Position numbers and translations under genes: made by a program
Shown here: positions 15,273 to 24,429 of the stretch, one piece after another
How the letters are laid out: each line of letters starts with the position of its first letter
Position numbering within the stretch: the first letter of the stretch is position 1
Notes under the pieces: model-generated
Told to the model about the DNA's origin: nothing
What the model saw: the letters and a program-made list of their open reading frames with translations, nothing else
Databases searched by the model: none
From: Erysipelotrichaceae bacterium
GTDB lineage: Bacteria; Bacillota_I; Bacilli_A; Erysipelotrichales; Erysipelotrichaceae
Assembly: GCA_017428765.1 (NCBI GenBank)
Contig: JAFRQF010000013.1
Location: 1-64,000 of the forward strand
Direction of reading: 5' to 3'
DNA: 64,000 nucleotides

Positions 15273-15710
15273 ATGTTCATAGGGGAATACCAGCATAATC
15301 TGGATGCAAAAGGAAGGATCGTCATTCCCGGCAAGTTCAGAGATGAACTTCATACGTCTTTTATCCTGGCCAGAGGTCTTGACGGATGTCTGACCATCTA
15401 CTCGCTTCAGCAGTGGGAAAAGCTGTTTGAAGAAGTGAACAAGCTGCCGACCACCAAGAAAGCAGCCCGTCAGTACATAAGGATGCTGACGAGTACGGCA
15501 AGTGAATGTACGCTCGACAACCAGGGAAGGATACAGATCCCTTCGTTCCTGGCAAGACCTGTCAATATCTCCAAGGAATGCGTCGTCATCGGTGCCAATG
15601 ATCATATCGAGATCTGGGATAAGGCGACATGGGATGCGTACTATTCGGATGCTTCTGAGAATTTCGAGGAAGTAGCCGAGAACCTCAGTGATCTGCTCAA
15701 CAATGTCTAG
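15273..15710 (+). CDS. mraZ: Transcriptional regulator MraZ
   Basis: 145 residues with two AbrB-like MraZ repeats; the start MFIGEYQHNLDAKGRIVIPGK and the second copy SECTLDNQGRIQIPSFL (about 75-90) show the duplicated GRI-P motif. The protein forms a ring and binds the repeats ahead of its operon, generally repressing the dcw genes. ATG 15273 has only GTGGGAG at very short distance as an SD. The next gene, rsmH, overlaps its end by eight bases. Confidence 0.95.
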   Translation: MFIGEYQHNLDAKGRIVIPGKFRDELHTSFILARGLDGCLTIYSLQQWEKLFEEVNKLPTTKKAARQYIRMLTSTASECTLDNQGRIQIPSFLARPVNISKECVVIGANDHIEIWDKATWDAYYSDASENFEEVAENLSDLLNNV

Positions 15711-16617
15711 CCATGTTTCCGTCATGCCGGAAGAGACGTTAAAGCTTCTGGATGTCAAAGAAGACGGGATCTATGTCGATGGAACACTCGGCAGAGGCGG
15801 ACACACGAAAAGGATCCTTGAAAAACTGAAAAGCGGAAGGCTGTATTGCTTCGACCTGGATGAAGAAGCGATCACAGAATCAAAAGAACTGTTAAAAGAC
15901 TACGACAATGTGACGTTCATCCATGACAATTTCAAAAACATGGGCAGATATGTCGACAAAGCAGACGGGATCCTGCTGGATCTCGGGGTCTCCTCACCGC
16001 AGTTCGATGAAGCGGAAAGAGGCTTCTCTTACCGCTATGACGGTCCGCTGGATATGCGCATGAACAAGGACGATACGCTCAGCGCATACGATGTCGTAAA
16101 TACATATTCAAAGCAGCAGCTGCAGAAAGTCCTCTGGGACTATGGGGAAGAAAGGAATGCTTACAGGATTGCAAACAAGATCGTTGAAAGCCGTCCGATC
16201 GAAACGACACTGCAGCTGGTGGAAGTCATCAAAAGTGCACTTCCGGCAAAAGTCCTTTCCAAAAAAGGGCATCCTGCAAAACAGAGTTTCCAGGCCATCC
16301 GCATCGAAGTCAACCATGAGCTGGATTCCCTTAAGGAATTCCTGGACAGCTTCGATCCGATCCTGAAGACAGGGGGAAGACTTGTCATCATCACGTTCCA
16401 TTCTCTGGAAGACAGACTGGTCAAGCACAAGTTCAAAGCATTGACTACGGTGGAGGATGACAAGCGTATCGCTTTACGGCCGGAACAGGTCGCTAAAGCC
16501 GACTACAGGCTGCTGAACCGCGGTGAAAAGGCGACTGATGAAGAAGTCGAAAACAACCGCCGTTCAAAAAGCGCGATTTTAAGAGGGATAGAGAAGGTAT
16601 ATGGCAAAGATAGTTAA
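15703..16617 (+). CDS. rsmH: 16S rRNA (cytosine(1402)-N(4))-methyltransferase RsmH
   Basis: 304 residues. RsmH (MraW) N4-methylates C1402 in the 16S rRNA P-site region using SAM. Motif I is YVDGTLGRGGHT (about 23-34) and GILLDLGVSSPQFD (about 90-103) carries the catalytic region. I chose ATG 15703, giving MSSHVSVMPEETL, the family's normal start; an upstream GTG at 15688 adds five residues without support. It overlaps mraZ by eight bases and ftsL by 17, so the first three dcw genes are translationally linked. Confidence 0.95.
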   Translation: MSSHVSVMPEETLKLLDVKEDGIYVDGTLGRGGHTKRILEKLKSGRLYCFDLDEEAITESKELLKDYDNVTFIHDNFKNMGRYVDKADGILLDLGVSSPQFDEAERGFSYRYDGPLDMRMNKDDTLSAYDVVNTYSKQQLQKVLWDYGEERNAYRIANKIVESRPIETTLQLVEVIKSALPAKVLSKKGHPAKQSFQAIRIEVNHELDSLKEFLDSFDPILKTGGRLVIITFHSLEDRLVKHKFKALTTVEDDKRIALRPEQVAKADYRLLNRGEKATDEEVENNRRSKSAILRGIEKVYGKDS

Positions 16618-16903
16618 AAAGAAAAGAAGAAGACTCAGTTTGAACGGTATCGCGATCATTCTTTTTTCATTCTCTTTGATCGCCTGGCTGGCCAGCAGTC
16701 TGCTTGTAAATACGATGAATACGAAACTGACGATGAAGATCCAGACGATGAACGAGGAACTGACGGTCCTGAAAAGCCAGAACCAGTCTCTGACCTACGA
16801 GATCTCGAATCTGGAGAATAAGGACAGGGTCTTTGCTGCAGCTACTGCCGCAAATCTTGACCAGGTCTCCGACAACATCATTTCCGTATCGGGAGAAGAA
16901 TAA
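16601..16903 (+). CDS. ftsL: Cell division protein FtsL-like
   Basis: 100 residues: a very basic N-terminus (KIVKKKRRRLSL), one transmembrane helix (about 16-37) and a coiled coil of about 45 residues, the shape of FtsL, which joins FtsB and DivIB and recruits the septal PBP. Sequence conservation in FtsL is low, and assignment rests on topology and its place between rsmH and a septal PBP gene. It overlaps rsmH by 17 bases and stops three bases before the PBP gene. Confidence 0.82.
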   Translation: MAKIVKKKRRRLSLNGIAIILFSFSLIAWLASSLLVNTMNTKLTMKIQTMNEELTVLKSQNQSLTYEISNLENKDRVFAAATAANLDQVSDNIISVSGEE

Positions 16904-16906
16904 TTT

Positions 16907-19150
16907 ATGAAACGAAGTAATAACAAACTTCGTTTTCTATATTTTTTAATGTTGGGGGTAGCGCTTCTTGTTACCGTCAACGTTTTTTTGGTTACGATCG
17001 CAAAGCTGCACATCCGATCCAACACATCGTTAAGCGATTATGTTCAGTCGGTCTCCAATGTGGAAGAGAAAATCTTTGCCTCAAGAGGCAATATCTATGA
17101 CAACAGCGGCACGATCGTTGCACAGGATGTCAAGACTTTCGATATCATCTGTTATCTGGATCCGGACAGACTGTCAAGCTCCGACGAGATCGCCTATGTC
17201 GACAATCCTTCCTTCACGGCACAGGCGCTTGCGCCGATCCTTGGCATGGATGCCTCTGAGATCTACGATATCCTGGTCTCCAATTCCGGTCTTTACCAGA
17301 TCGAACTGGGTGCCATGGGGCGTAATCTCAGCAAGGAACAGAAAGAACAGATCGAGGCCATCGAAGGTCTGCATGGGATCGATTTCCGTAATTCCTATAA
17401 GCGCTACTACCCATATGGTGAAACGTTTTCTCCGCAGCTCGTGGGATTTGCCCAATCCGACAACACGGGAAAACTGATAGGAAAACTGGGGATCGAATCA
17501 TATCTGAACGATGAGCTTTCCGGTACGGATGGCTATCATTCCTATCAGAGAGACAAGCACGGCTTTATCCTTCCCGGCATGTTCGAAGAGACTTTGAACG
17601 CGGTCAACGGATATGACGTGTACCTTACCCTCGATCTCTCGATCCAGGAAGCTCTCAATTCAGCTCTCAACACGACTATGGAAGCAAAGAACGCGTCCAG
17701 GGCATGGGCTGCCGTCGTCGAAATCAAGACCGGCAAGATCCTCGCCTGGGGACAGACGCCGTCTTTCGATCCCAATAATCTGTCGCCGGATGACGTACAG
17801 GTAAACTACGGTTCACAATTGGCATACGAACCGGGTTCCGTCATGAAATCGGTCATCTATTCGGCTGCGATGGATCTCGGAGTCTATGACGGCGACATGG
17901 GTTTCGATTCCTCGCCTTACTGTTATACGGCAAGCAGCGGAAGGACCTATGCGGGCGATCAATTGGGCTGCATTTACAACGTTTCAAGACTGGACTGGGG
18001 CGTCATTCCTTTGGATTATGGCCTGATCTATTCCAGTAACGTTGCAACGGCGACTCTGCTTTCCCAATATGTCGGTGTCGATAAATACAAGGAATATCTT
18101 GACCGCTATCATCTTTATCAGAACGTGAATTCCGACGGCATCGATGAAGTTCCGGGCTATACCAACTACGGACTTTCACCGGTCGATGATATCACGGCGA
18201 CGTACGGCCAGGGTTCTTCAACGACGATGTTACAGCTGTTACAGACCTATACGGCGATCTTCGGAAACGGCGAGATGGTAAAGCCGTATCTGATCGAAAA
18301 GATCGTTGACCCCAATACCAATACCGTCGTTTACCAGGGCAGCCGCAAGGTCGTCTCTGAGCCGATCTCCAAGTCGACAGCAAAGCAGATGCAGGATCTG
18401 TTAAGAAGGGTCGTCGCCGAACCGGATGGTACCTGCCGTCACTATGCAGCCAAGACCGTGGAAGTCATGGGCAAGACCGGTACTTCCGAGATCCCGCTGG
18501 ATGGCGGTTACGCCGAAGATCAGAACATTATTTCGTGCATGCTGGGCTTCCCGTATGAAGATCCGCAATACATGGTCTATTTTGCCTATGTCTCACCGGA
18601 GACCGTTTACTATAACTATGAGATCAAGCCGATCCCGGATCTGATCGACCGCATCGCTTTGCTGGAAAATCTGATCATCAACGAAGATGAAAACGATCCG
18701 GATGTCAAATACATTGAAAAACATGAAATGCCCAATCTTCTCGGAAGATCGGTAAATGAAGTAAAGGAAGAACTGGAAGGATATGGTCTTGATATCGTGG
18801 AGATCTTCGACGGATCAAAGATCATCGGCCAGCTGCCGAAAGAAAAGGAAGATGTCTATACCTATCAGAAAGTCTTCTTATTGACAGACGGCAGTTCGAT
18901 GACGGTCCCGGATTTCAAAGGCTGGACGAGAAAAGATGTCATCGACTTCTGGAACCTTTCCCGTATTCCGATGAAGATGGAAGGCTACGGCGTCGCCTAT
19001 GAACAGTCCGTGGAACCCGGCAGCATCGCCGATCCGGATAAGGAGATCATCATCCGTTTCCGGGAGATCAATTACCCTGAAGAACAGGAAAAAAAGGCCG
19101 AACATGAAAATACGGAAGTTTCTGAGACAAACGAGGGGAATGGTGTATAA
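16907..19150 (+). CDS. Septal class B penicillin-binding protein with two PASTA domains
   Basis: 747 residues: an N-terminal transmembrane helix (about 8-30), a dimerisation domain and a transpeptidase domain with SxxK at Ser311 (SVMK), SxN at 376-378 (SSN) and KTG at 523-525. Two C-terminal PASTA domains follow (about 604-660 and 664-720, the latter opening MTVPDFKGW). This is the PBP2x/PbpB/SpoVD type that cross-links septal peptidoglycan with FtsW. The acidic tail (KKAEHENTEVSETNEGNGV) is unusual but unstructured. ftsW is not adjacent; the next gene, mraY, has its own -10 just after this stop. Confidence 0.93.
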   Translation: MKRSNNKLRFLYFLMLGVALLVTVNVFLVTIAKLHIRSNTSLSDYVQSVSNVEEKIFASRGNIYDNSGTIVAQDVKTFDIICYLDPDRLSSSDEIAYVDNPSFTAQALAPILGMDASEIYDILVSNSGLYQIELGAMGRNLSKEQKEQIEAIEGLHGIDFRNSYKRYYPYGETFSPQLVGFAQSDNTGKLIGKLGIESYLNDELSGTDGYHSYQRDKHGFILPGMFEETLNAVNGYDVYLTLDLSIQEALNSALNTTMEAKNASRAWAAVVEIKTGKILAWGQTPSFDPNNLSPDDVQVNYGSQLAYEPGSVMKSVIYSAAMDLGVYDGDMGFDSSPYCYTASSGRTYAGDQLGCIYNVSRLDWGVIPLDYGLIYSSNVATATLLSQYVGVDKYKEYLDRYHLYQNVNSDGIDEVPGYTNYGLSPVDDITATYGQGSSTTMLQLLQTYTAIFGNGEMVKPYLIEKIVDPNTNTVVYQGSRKVVSEPISKSTAKQMQDLLRRVVAEPDGTCRHYAAKTVEVMGKTGTSEIPLDGGYAEDQNIISCMLGFPYEDPQYMVYFAYVSPETVYYNYEIKPIPDLIDRIALLENLIINEDENDPDVKYIEKHEMPNLLGRSVNEVKEELEGYGLDIVEIFDGSKIIGQLPKEKEDVYTYQKVFLLTDGSSMTVPDFKGWTRKDVIDFWNLSRIPMKMEGYGVAYEQSVEPGSIADPDKEIIIRFREINYPEEQEKKAEHENTEVSETNEGNGV

Positions 19151-19151
19151 T
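19146..19151 (+). promoter_or_regulatory. -10 element directly upstream of mraY
   Basis: TATAAT lies eight bases before the mraY ATG at 19160, overlapping the PBP gene stop. Any transcript from it would be leaderless or nearly so. The -35 is weak. Confidence 0.5.
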
Positions 19152-19159
19152 AGCTAGGT

Positions 19160-20137
19160 ATGAATACACTGTTAATATCTTTGCTTGGTCTGATCTGTTC
19201 TGTTTTGCTTATGCTTGCTGCGATGCCGAAGTTCATCGCGTTCCTTAAAAACAGAGACATCAATCAGGTCACTTCCGAATATGCATTGAAAGAATTCAAA
19301 GAGAAGGGCAAGACACCGATCATGGGCGGACTGATGTTCGTCGTCATCCCGATCGTCGTTTTTGCCGTTCTTTGTTTTAAAGGGCTTGCCGATGCAAGGA
19401 CACAGTTCGTCATCCTTTCATATGTGCTTTACTGTTCCGTCGGTTTCATCGATGACGCCTTGGTCATCCGCTCCCATTCCAATGAGGGGCTCTCTGCCAA
19501 GACCCGTCTGATCATGGAATTCGTTTACACACTGCTGCTGTTTGTGATCTACAGAGATGTCATTCCGATGCGGGTGACGATCCCGTTCATCAATGCCGGC
19601 ATTCAGATCCATTGGCTGCTGTTTGCTGCATTCATGATCCTTCTGTATATGGCGGAAGCCAATGCGGTGAATTTTACGGACGGCATGGACGGACTCTGCG
19701 CAGGCGTTTCTTTCTTCGCCTTGCTTCCGTTCGTATATCTGTGCTTCGCAAACGGCTATACCTATATCGGGATCTTCTTGGTCTGCATCTTAGGAGGTCT
19801 TATCGGCTATCTGCGTTTCAATTTCCATCCGGCAAAGATCTTCATGGGTGACAGCGGTTCGCTTGCCTTAGGCGCTTTATTTGCGTGTCTTGGCATCCTG
19901 TTAGACAAGACGGTCGCTTTGTTTTTCATCGGCGGAGTCTTTGTCATCGAAATGTTCTGCGTCGTTTTGCAGCAGCTTTCCGTCAGGCTCTTCCATAAGA
20001 GAGTCTTCACATATACACCGATCCATTATGCGTTCGTCATCAAAGGTCATAAGGAAACAAAGATCGTCCTTGGTTTCTATTGCCTGCAGATACTTCTGTC
20101 GCTGATCGGCCTCTTCATCGCTTTGCATACACTATGA
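19160..20137 (+). CDS. mraY: Phospho-N-acetylmuramoyl-pentapeptide-transferase MraY
   Basis: 325 residues with about ten transmembrane helices. MraY transfers phospho-MurNAc-pentapeptide to undecaprenyl phosphate, giving lipid I. Visible family motifs: GFIDDALVI near residue 95 (paired Asp), NAVNFTDGMDGL near 170 (catalytic Asp) and FMGDSGSLALGAL near 230. No SD precedes ATG 19160, but TATAAT is eight bases upstream. Its stop overlaps the recJ start as ATGA. In most Bacillota murD and ftsW follow; here recJ does. Confidence 0.94.
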   Translation: MNTLLISLLGLICSVLLMLAAMPKFIAFLKNRDINQVTSEYALKEFKEKGKTPIMGGLMFVVIPIVVFAVLCFKGLADARTQFVILSYVLYCSVGFIDDALVIRSHSNEGLSAKTRLIMEFVYTLLLFVIYRDVIPMRVTIPFINAGIQIHWLLFAAFMILLYMAEANAVNFTDGMDGLCAGVSFFALLPFVYLCFANGYTYIGIFLVCILGGLIGYLRFNFHPAKIFMGDSGSLALGALFACLGILLDKTVALFFIGGVFVIEMFCVVLQQLSVRLFHKRVFTYTPIHYAFVIKGHKETKIVLGFYCLQILLSLIGLFIALHTL

Positions 20138-21648
20138 AATATCGCTTTCATCACGATACGCTTTCTTTAAGTGAAAAGATCTGCGAGATCAATCATGTCA
20201 CTTTGAAAGACCTCGATGTTTCGGGTTTTGAAGAAACGCAGAATATCGCATTACTGAATGAATTCAAAAAGATTCTTTTATCTTATAAGGATAAGAGATT
20301 TTTTATTGTTGGCGATTATGACTGCGATGGCATATGTGCGACAGCCATCATGAGCAGACTCTTCAAGGATCTCAACATTTCTTCCAATTTCTATATTCCT
20401 TCCCGCAGCAAGGAGGGTTACGGTCTGAACAAAGCGATCGTAGAGACGGCGGCAAAACACGGCTTTGATGTCTTATTGTGTGTGGATAACGGCATCGTTG
20501 CCAACGAGGCTCTGGCGTATGCGAAATCTTTAGGCCTTGTCACTTTGGTCATAGATCATCATGAATACAGCGAAGCGCCATGTGCCGATGCCTATCTTCA
20601 TCCTTCGCTTTTTGAAGAAAGATATGCCGATATGTGTGCTTCCGGGCTCTGCTGTCTGTTGAGCCAGGCATTCCGTTATGATGAGCTCAGCCTTGTCTAT
20701 GGCGGTCTTGCGACTTTGGCGGATATGGTAAAAGTCTTCGGATATAACCGTTATCTGTTAAAAAAAGCTGTCGCTTTACTGAATGAAAAAGATTTCTATA
20801 CGATCTCATATCTGACCAGAAACAAGAAGATCGATTTTGAATGCCTTTCTTTCGATGTGATCCCGAAGATCAATGCCGTTTCCCGGATGGATGATGTATT
20901 GAATGTCAATTATGTCGTCAGATATCTTCTTTCCGACCGCAAAGAGGCTGCAGCTTACCTTTCCAAGATCGAACAGATCAACACGACCCGCAAACAGCTG
21001 ACAAAGGAGATGGCCGCTCTTGCCGAAAGGCTTGCCGATCCCAAGAAGGACATCGTCATCGTCTCGTCGGCCGCCTTCAAGGAAGGACTTTGCGGACTGA
21101 TCGCCAACCGTCTGATGAATGACATGGGCAAACCGGTGATCATTTTAAGCGAATCGGACGGTCTTCTGAAAGGATCGGGCAGGGCACCGAAGGGTTTTGA
21201 TCTGTATTCGATACTGAAAAAGGAGAGCGATCTGTATTCCGCCTTCGGGGGACATGCCCAGGCAGTCGGCCTTTCCATTGACAAAAACAATTATGAGACT
21301 TTTGTTGAAAGGATCTCTTCTGAAAAGATCGAATATGAAGAAGTTTATAAGGATGTGATCTGCTATGAGGCAGCGGAATATGCTGTTTCTTTGATCGACG
21401 AGCTTGATGAACTCAAGCCGTTCGGTCAGGGTTTTGAAGAACCTTTGTTTGCGATCGAAGATTTCGCATATGAGAGAAAGTATATGATACAGGGCATCTA
21501 TCCCAAATATGCGGTCAATGATGCTTTGGAGGCGATCTGCTTCCATACGGCGCTGAATAACCGGCCGTTTTCCAAGATCATCGGAAATATACGCAAGGAT
21601 ACCTATCATGCCGGCAGGCTGTCCTTCGTAATTGAAGATTTGGCCTAG
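20134..21648 (+). CDS. recJ: Single-stranded-DNA-specific exonuclease RecJ
   Basis: 504 residues, a DHH-DHHA1 phosphoesterase. The metal-binding motifs are DYDCDGICATA (about 50-60), DNGI and the eponymous VIDHHEYSE; GGHAQAVGLSI (about 385) is the DHHA1 motif. The C-terminal part (LKPFGQGFEEPLF...RLSFVIEDLA) fits the OB fold of RecJ. It lacks the extra C-terminal region found in the roughly 780-residue Bacillus proteins and is thus closer to the short E. coli type. The start at 20134 overlaps the mraY stop as ATGA; an earlier in-frame start would run into mraY. It degrades ssDNA 5' to 3' in repair. Confidence 0.9.
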   Translation: MKYRFHHDTLSLSEKICEINHVTLKDLDVSGFEETQNIALLNEFKKILLSYKDKRFFIVGDYDCDGICATAIMSRLFKDLNISSNFYIPSRSKEGYGLNKAIVETAAKHGFDVLLCVDNGIVANEALAYAKSLGLVTLVIDHHEYSEAPCADAYLHPSLFEERYADMCASGLCCLLSQAFRYDELSLVYGGLATLADMVKVFGYNRYLLKKAVALLNEKDFYTISYLTRNKKIDFECLSFDVIPKINAVSRMDDVLNVNYVVRYLLSDRKEAAAYLSKIEQINTTRKQLTKEMAALAERLADPKKDIVIVSSAAFKEGLCGLIANRLMNDMGKPVIILSESDGLLKGSGRAPKGFDLYSILKKESDLYSAFGGHAQAVGLSIDKNNYETFVERISSEKIEYEEVYKDVICYEAAEYAVSLIDELDELKPFGQGFEEPLFAIEDFAYERKYMIQGIYPKYAVNDALEAICFHTALNNRPFSKIIGNIRKDTYHAGRLSFVIEDLA

Positions 21649-21660
21649 TTCTACTATAAT
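21632..21660 (+). promoter_or_regulatory. apt promoter
   Basis: -35 TTGAAG (21632-21637), a 17-base spacer and -10 TATAAT (21655-21660), at the end of recJ. A 20-base leader with SD AAGGAGAGG follows, the normal arrangement and a useful contrast to the leaderless candidates. Confidence 0.75.
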
Positions 21661-21686
21661 TGATTTGTGTTTAAGGAGAGGAACAT

Positions 21687-22199
21687 ATGAATTTAAAAGA
21701 TTATATCGCATCGATTCCTGATTTCCCGCAAGAGGGCGTTCTGTTTCGTGATATCACTCCTTTGATGGCGGATGGCGAAGCTTTCCATGAAGCATGTGAG
21801 ATGCTGATCGATTATGCCAAAAAAGTCGGAGCGCAAGTCGTTGCCGGTCCGGAATCCAGAGGCTTTATTTTCGGCTGTCCGGTCGCTCATGAACTGAAGA
21901 TCGGTTTCGTTCCGGTCAGAAAACCGGGCAAACTGCCAAGAAAGACCATCTCTTACAAATATGATCTGGAATATGGTTCCAACGAACTGCACATCCACGC
22001 TGATGCGATCAAACCGGGTCAGAAGGTCCTCATCATCGATGATCTGCTGGCAACAGGCGGTACAGTCGAAGCGACTGCCAAGATGATCGAACAGCTGGGC
22101 GGCGAAGTTGTCGGCTGCGCTTTCCTGATCGAACTGGAAGGCCTGGGCGGCAGAGACAAACTTGCCGGATATGATGTCTTCACTCTGATGAAGTATTAA
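21687..22199 (+). CDS. apt: Adenine phosphoribosyltransferase
   Basis: 170 residues, full length. It salvages adenine to AMP with PRPP. The PRPP-binding motif is [13 protein letters not shown] (about 113-125), and [17 protein letters not shown] at the N-terminus is diagnostic for Apt. SD AAGGAGAGG, spacing seven. It lies between recJ and relA, the common Bacillota order. An imperfect hairpin (CGAAGC/GCTTCG, 22206-22220) separates it from relA with only CTCTTTT after it, so readthrough is likely. Confidence 0.97.
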   Translation: MNLKDYIASIPDFPQEGVLFRDITPLMADGEAFHEACEMLIDYAKKVGAQVVAGPESRGFIFGCPVAHELKIGFVPVRKPGKLPRKTISYKYDLEYGSNELHIHADAIKPGQKVLIIDDLLATGGTVEATAKMIEQLGGEVVGCAFLIELEGLGGRDKLAGYDVFTLMKY

Positions 22200-22242
22200 A
22201 CAGATCGAAGCTTTGCTTCGCTCTTTTCGTAAGGATCGCACA

Positions 22243-24414
22243 ATGAAAGATTTGATAAGCACAAAGCAGCAGCTCTATGACCAGATAAAGACGTATATCA
22301 CCAATCCTGAGTCATTGGCTCTGATCGACAAGGCATACGATTATGCCTTTGACAAACACAAGGATCAGAAACGCTCTTCCGGAGAGCCGTATTTTGTGCA
22401 TTGTCTCAATGTCGCATACGAGCTTGCCAAACTCAAGAGCGATCCCTATACGATCTGTGCAGGTCTTCTGCACGATGTGATCGAAGACTGTGCGGTCACC
22501 AAAGAGGAATTCATCGATGAATTCGGGGAAGAGATCTATGAGATGGTCGAAGCCGTCACCAAGATCTCCAATCTGAAATTCACGGATGAAAAAGAATACC
22601 AGGCCGTCAATCACCGCAAGATCCTGATCGCCATGGCGAAGGATGTGCGTGTCATCCTGGTAAAGCTGGTCGACCGTCTTCACAATATGCGCACCTTGCA
22701 ATACCTGGCTCCGGAGAAACAGAAGCGTATCGCCAAAGAGACCCTTGATGTCTATGCGCCGATCGCTCACCGTCTCGGTATCGCGGAGATCAAAAACGAA
22801 CTGGAAGATCTTTCGTTCTATTATCTCGATAACGAAAAATACCATGAGATCGCCAAGCTCGTCGAATCCAAGAAATCGGAGAGAGACCAGCAGATCGAGC
22901 TGATGATCGAAGACATTTCGATCGTTTTGCAGATGCACAATATCCCGTTCAGGATCTTCGGACGTTCCAAGCACCTTTATTCCATCAATAAGAAGATGGT
23001 CACCAAGAACAAGCGCTTTGATGAGATCCTGGATCTTCTGGCGATACGTATCGTTACTCAGACCGAGACCAACTGTTACGAGATCCTGGGTTACATCCAT
23101 GCGGTCTATCGTCCGATCCCGGGACGTTTGAAGGACTACATCGCGATGCCGAAGATGAACCTCTATCAGTCTTTGCATACGACGATCGTCGGTCCGGACG
23201 GAAGGATCTATGAGGTACAGATCCGTACGGAAGAGATGGATGAGATCGCCGAAAGAGGTATCGCTGCCCACTGGTCTTACAAAGAAGGCAAGACGCGTTC
23301 ACAGAAGAAACTGATCGAAGAGCTCAACTGGCTCAAGGCGTTCGAAGAGAATACGGATGCCGATGCCAAGGATTATATGAACGATATCACCCATGATATC
23401 TTCAATGCGAACATCTACTGTATGACCCCCAGAGGCCGCATCATCGACCTGGCGGCGGGTGCGACACCGATCGATTTTGCCTACCGTATCCATACGGAAG
23501 TCGGCAACCAGACCGTCGGTGCTCTGGTCAACGGCGTGCTGGTCCCTTTGAACACGCCATTAAAGACAGGCGATGTTGTGGAATTACGCACCAATAAGAA
23601 CTCTTCGCCGTCGGAAGACTGGCTCAAGATCGTCAAGACCAACCATGCCCGCAATAAGATCAAAGCGTATTTCCTGAAGAAGGAAATGGAAGATAAGGAA
23701 GAGTTCATCCGTCTGGGTGAGACGATGCTGAAGGACGAACTCAGGAAACACGAGCTCGATGTCGATGAATTCTTCGACACCAAGAAGCTCGACAAGGTCG
23801 CAAGCGCTTTCCAGCAGTCGACCGCCAACGATCTTCTTTATGCCATCGGATGCAAGTCGATGACGCCGATCGCGGTCATTGAAAAGCTGACCAAGCTAGG
23901 CAAAAAGGAGCTCGATCTCAGCTATCTTGAAAAGATCACGAAGAAGAATTCGGAAAAGAATCATTTCGTTTCCAAGACCGGCATCATGGTCTCAGGTGTG
24001 AGTTCGATGAAGATCAACATCTCTCCGTGCTGCGCGCCGGTGTATGGCGATAAGATCGTCGGCTTCGTTTCCAAGGGACAGGGCATCAAGGTACATCGTG
24101 CCGATTGTCCGAACATCGCCCGTGAAAGAAGACTGATCGATGTGGAATGGGATCCGCAGAAGCCTGATATAAAATATGAGGCTTCCATCAAGATCTTCTC
24201 GAAAGACAGGTCCTATCTTCTGACTGACCTGGTCACGGTCGTTGCCCAATACAAGGCAAATCTGACGGCTGTCAATTCACAGGCAAACAAAGAAGATCTT
24301 TCCGCGACGACTTCGATGTCGTTCATGGTCAATGACCTCGAACACCTGGAGACGATCATGGCGAATCTGCGCAAAGTCGACAGCGTGATTTCTGTTGAAA
24401 GAGCCATTAAATAA
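22243..24414 (+). CDS. relA: Bifunctional (p)ppGpp synthetase/hydrolase, Rel
   Basis: 723 residues with the full Rel layout: an HD hydrolase domain (His53, LLHDVIEDC with His77-Asp78), a synthetase domain (RLKDYIAMPKMNLYQSLHT), a TGS domain (TPRGRIIDLAAGATPIDFAY), helical and zinc-finger-like regions (CCAPVYGD) and a C-terminal ACT domain. It makes the alarmone on amino acid starvation and also degrades it. The start at 22243 (AAGGATCG upstream) is preferred over an upstream TTG at 22213 lacking an SD. The hisS T-box promoter lies inside its last codons. Confidence 0.96.
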   Translation: MKDLISTKQQLYDQIKTYITNPESLALIDKAYDYAFDKHKDQKRSSGEPYFVHCLNVAYELAKLKSDPYTICAGLLHDVIEDCAVTKEEFIDEFGEEIYEMVEAVTKISNLKFTDEKEYQAVNHRKILIAMAKDVRVILVKLVDRLHNMRTLQYLAPEKQKRIAKETLDVYAPIAHRLGIAEIKNELEDLSFYYLDNEKYHEIAKLVESKKSERDQQIELMIEDISIVLQMHNIPFRIFGRSKHLYSINKKMVTKNKRFDEILDLLAIRIVTQTETNCYEILGYIHAVYRPIPGRLKDYIAMPKMNLYQSLHTTIVGPDGRIYEVQIRTEEMDEIAERGIAAHWSYKEGKTRSQKKLIEELNWLKAFEENTDADAKDYMNDITHDIFNANIYCMTPRGRIIDLAAGATPIDFAYRIHTEVGNQTVGALVNGVLVPLNTPLKTGDVVELRTNKNSSPSEDWLKIVKTNHARNKIKAYFLKKEMEDKEEFIRLGETMLKDELRKHELDVDEFFDTKKLDKVASAFQQSTANDLLYAIGCKSMTPIAVIEKLTKLGKKELDLSYLEKITKKNSEKNHFVSKTGIMVSGVSSMKINISPCCAPVYGDKIVGFVSKGQGIKVHRADCPNIARERRLIDVEWDPQKPDIKYEASIKIFSKDRSYLLTDLVTVVAQYKANLTAVNSQANKEDLSATTSMSFMVNDLEHLETIMANLRKVDSVISVERAIK

Positions 24415-24423
24415 TGCTAGAAT
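24395..24423 (+). promoter_or_regulatory. hisS-aspS promoter, inside the end of relA
   Basis: -35 TTGAAA (24395-24400), a 17-base spacer and an extended -10 TGC-TAGAAT (24418-24423). The -35 lies in relA coding sequence. Confidence 0.75.
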
Positions 24424-24429
24424 TTCAAT

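Noticed and set aside
22206..22226. Hairpin CGAAGC-TTT-GCTTCG plus CTCTTTT between apt and relA as a terminator
   Set aside because: Six-base stem with an interrupted T-tract, and relA has no visible promoter of its own after it, so readthrough is more likely.
22312..23271. A 319-codon frame antisense to relA
   Set aside because: Same compositional effect as above; no homology pattern, no SD, and it opposes conserved Rel catalytic domains.
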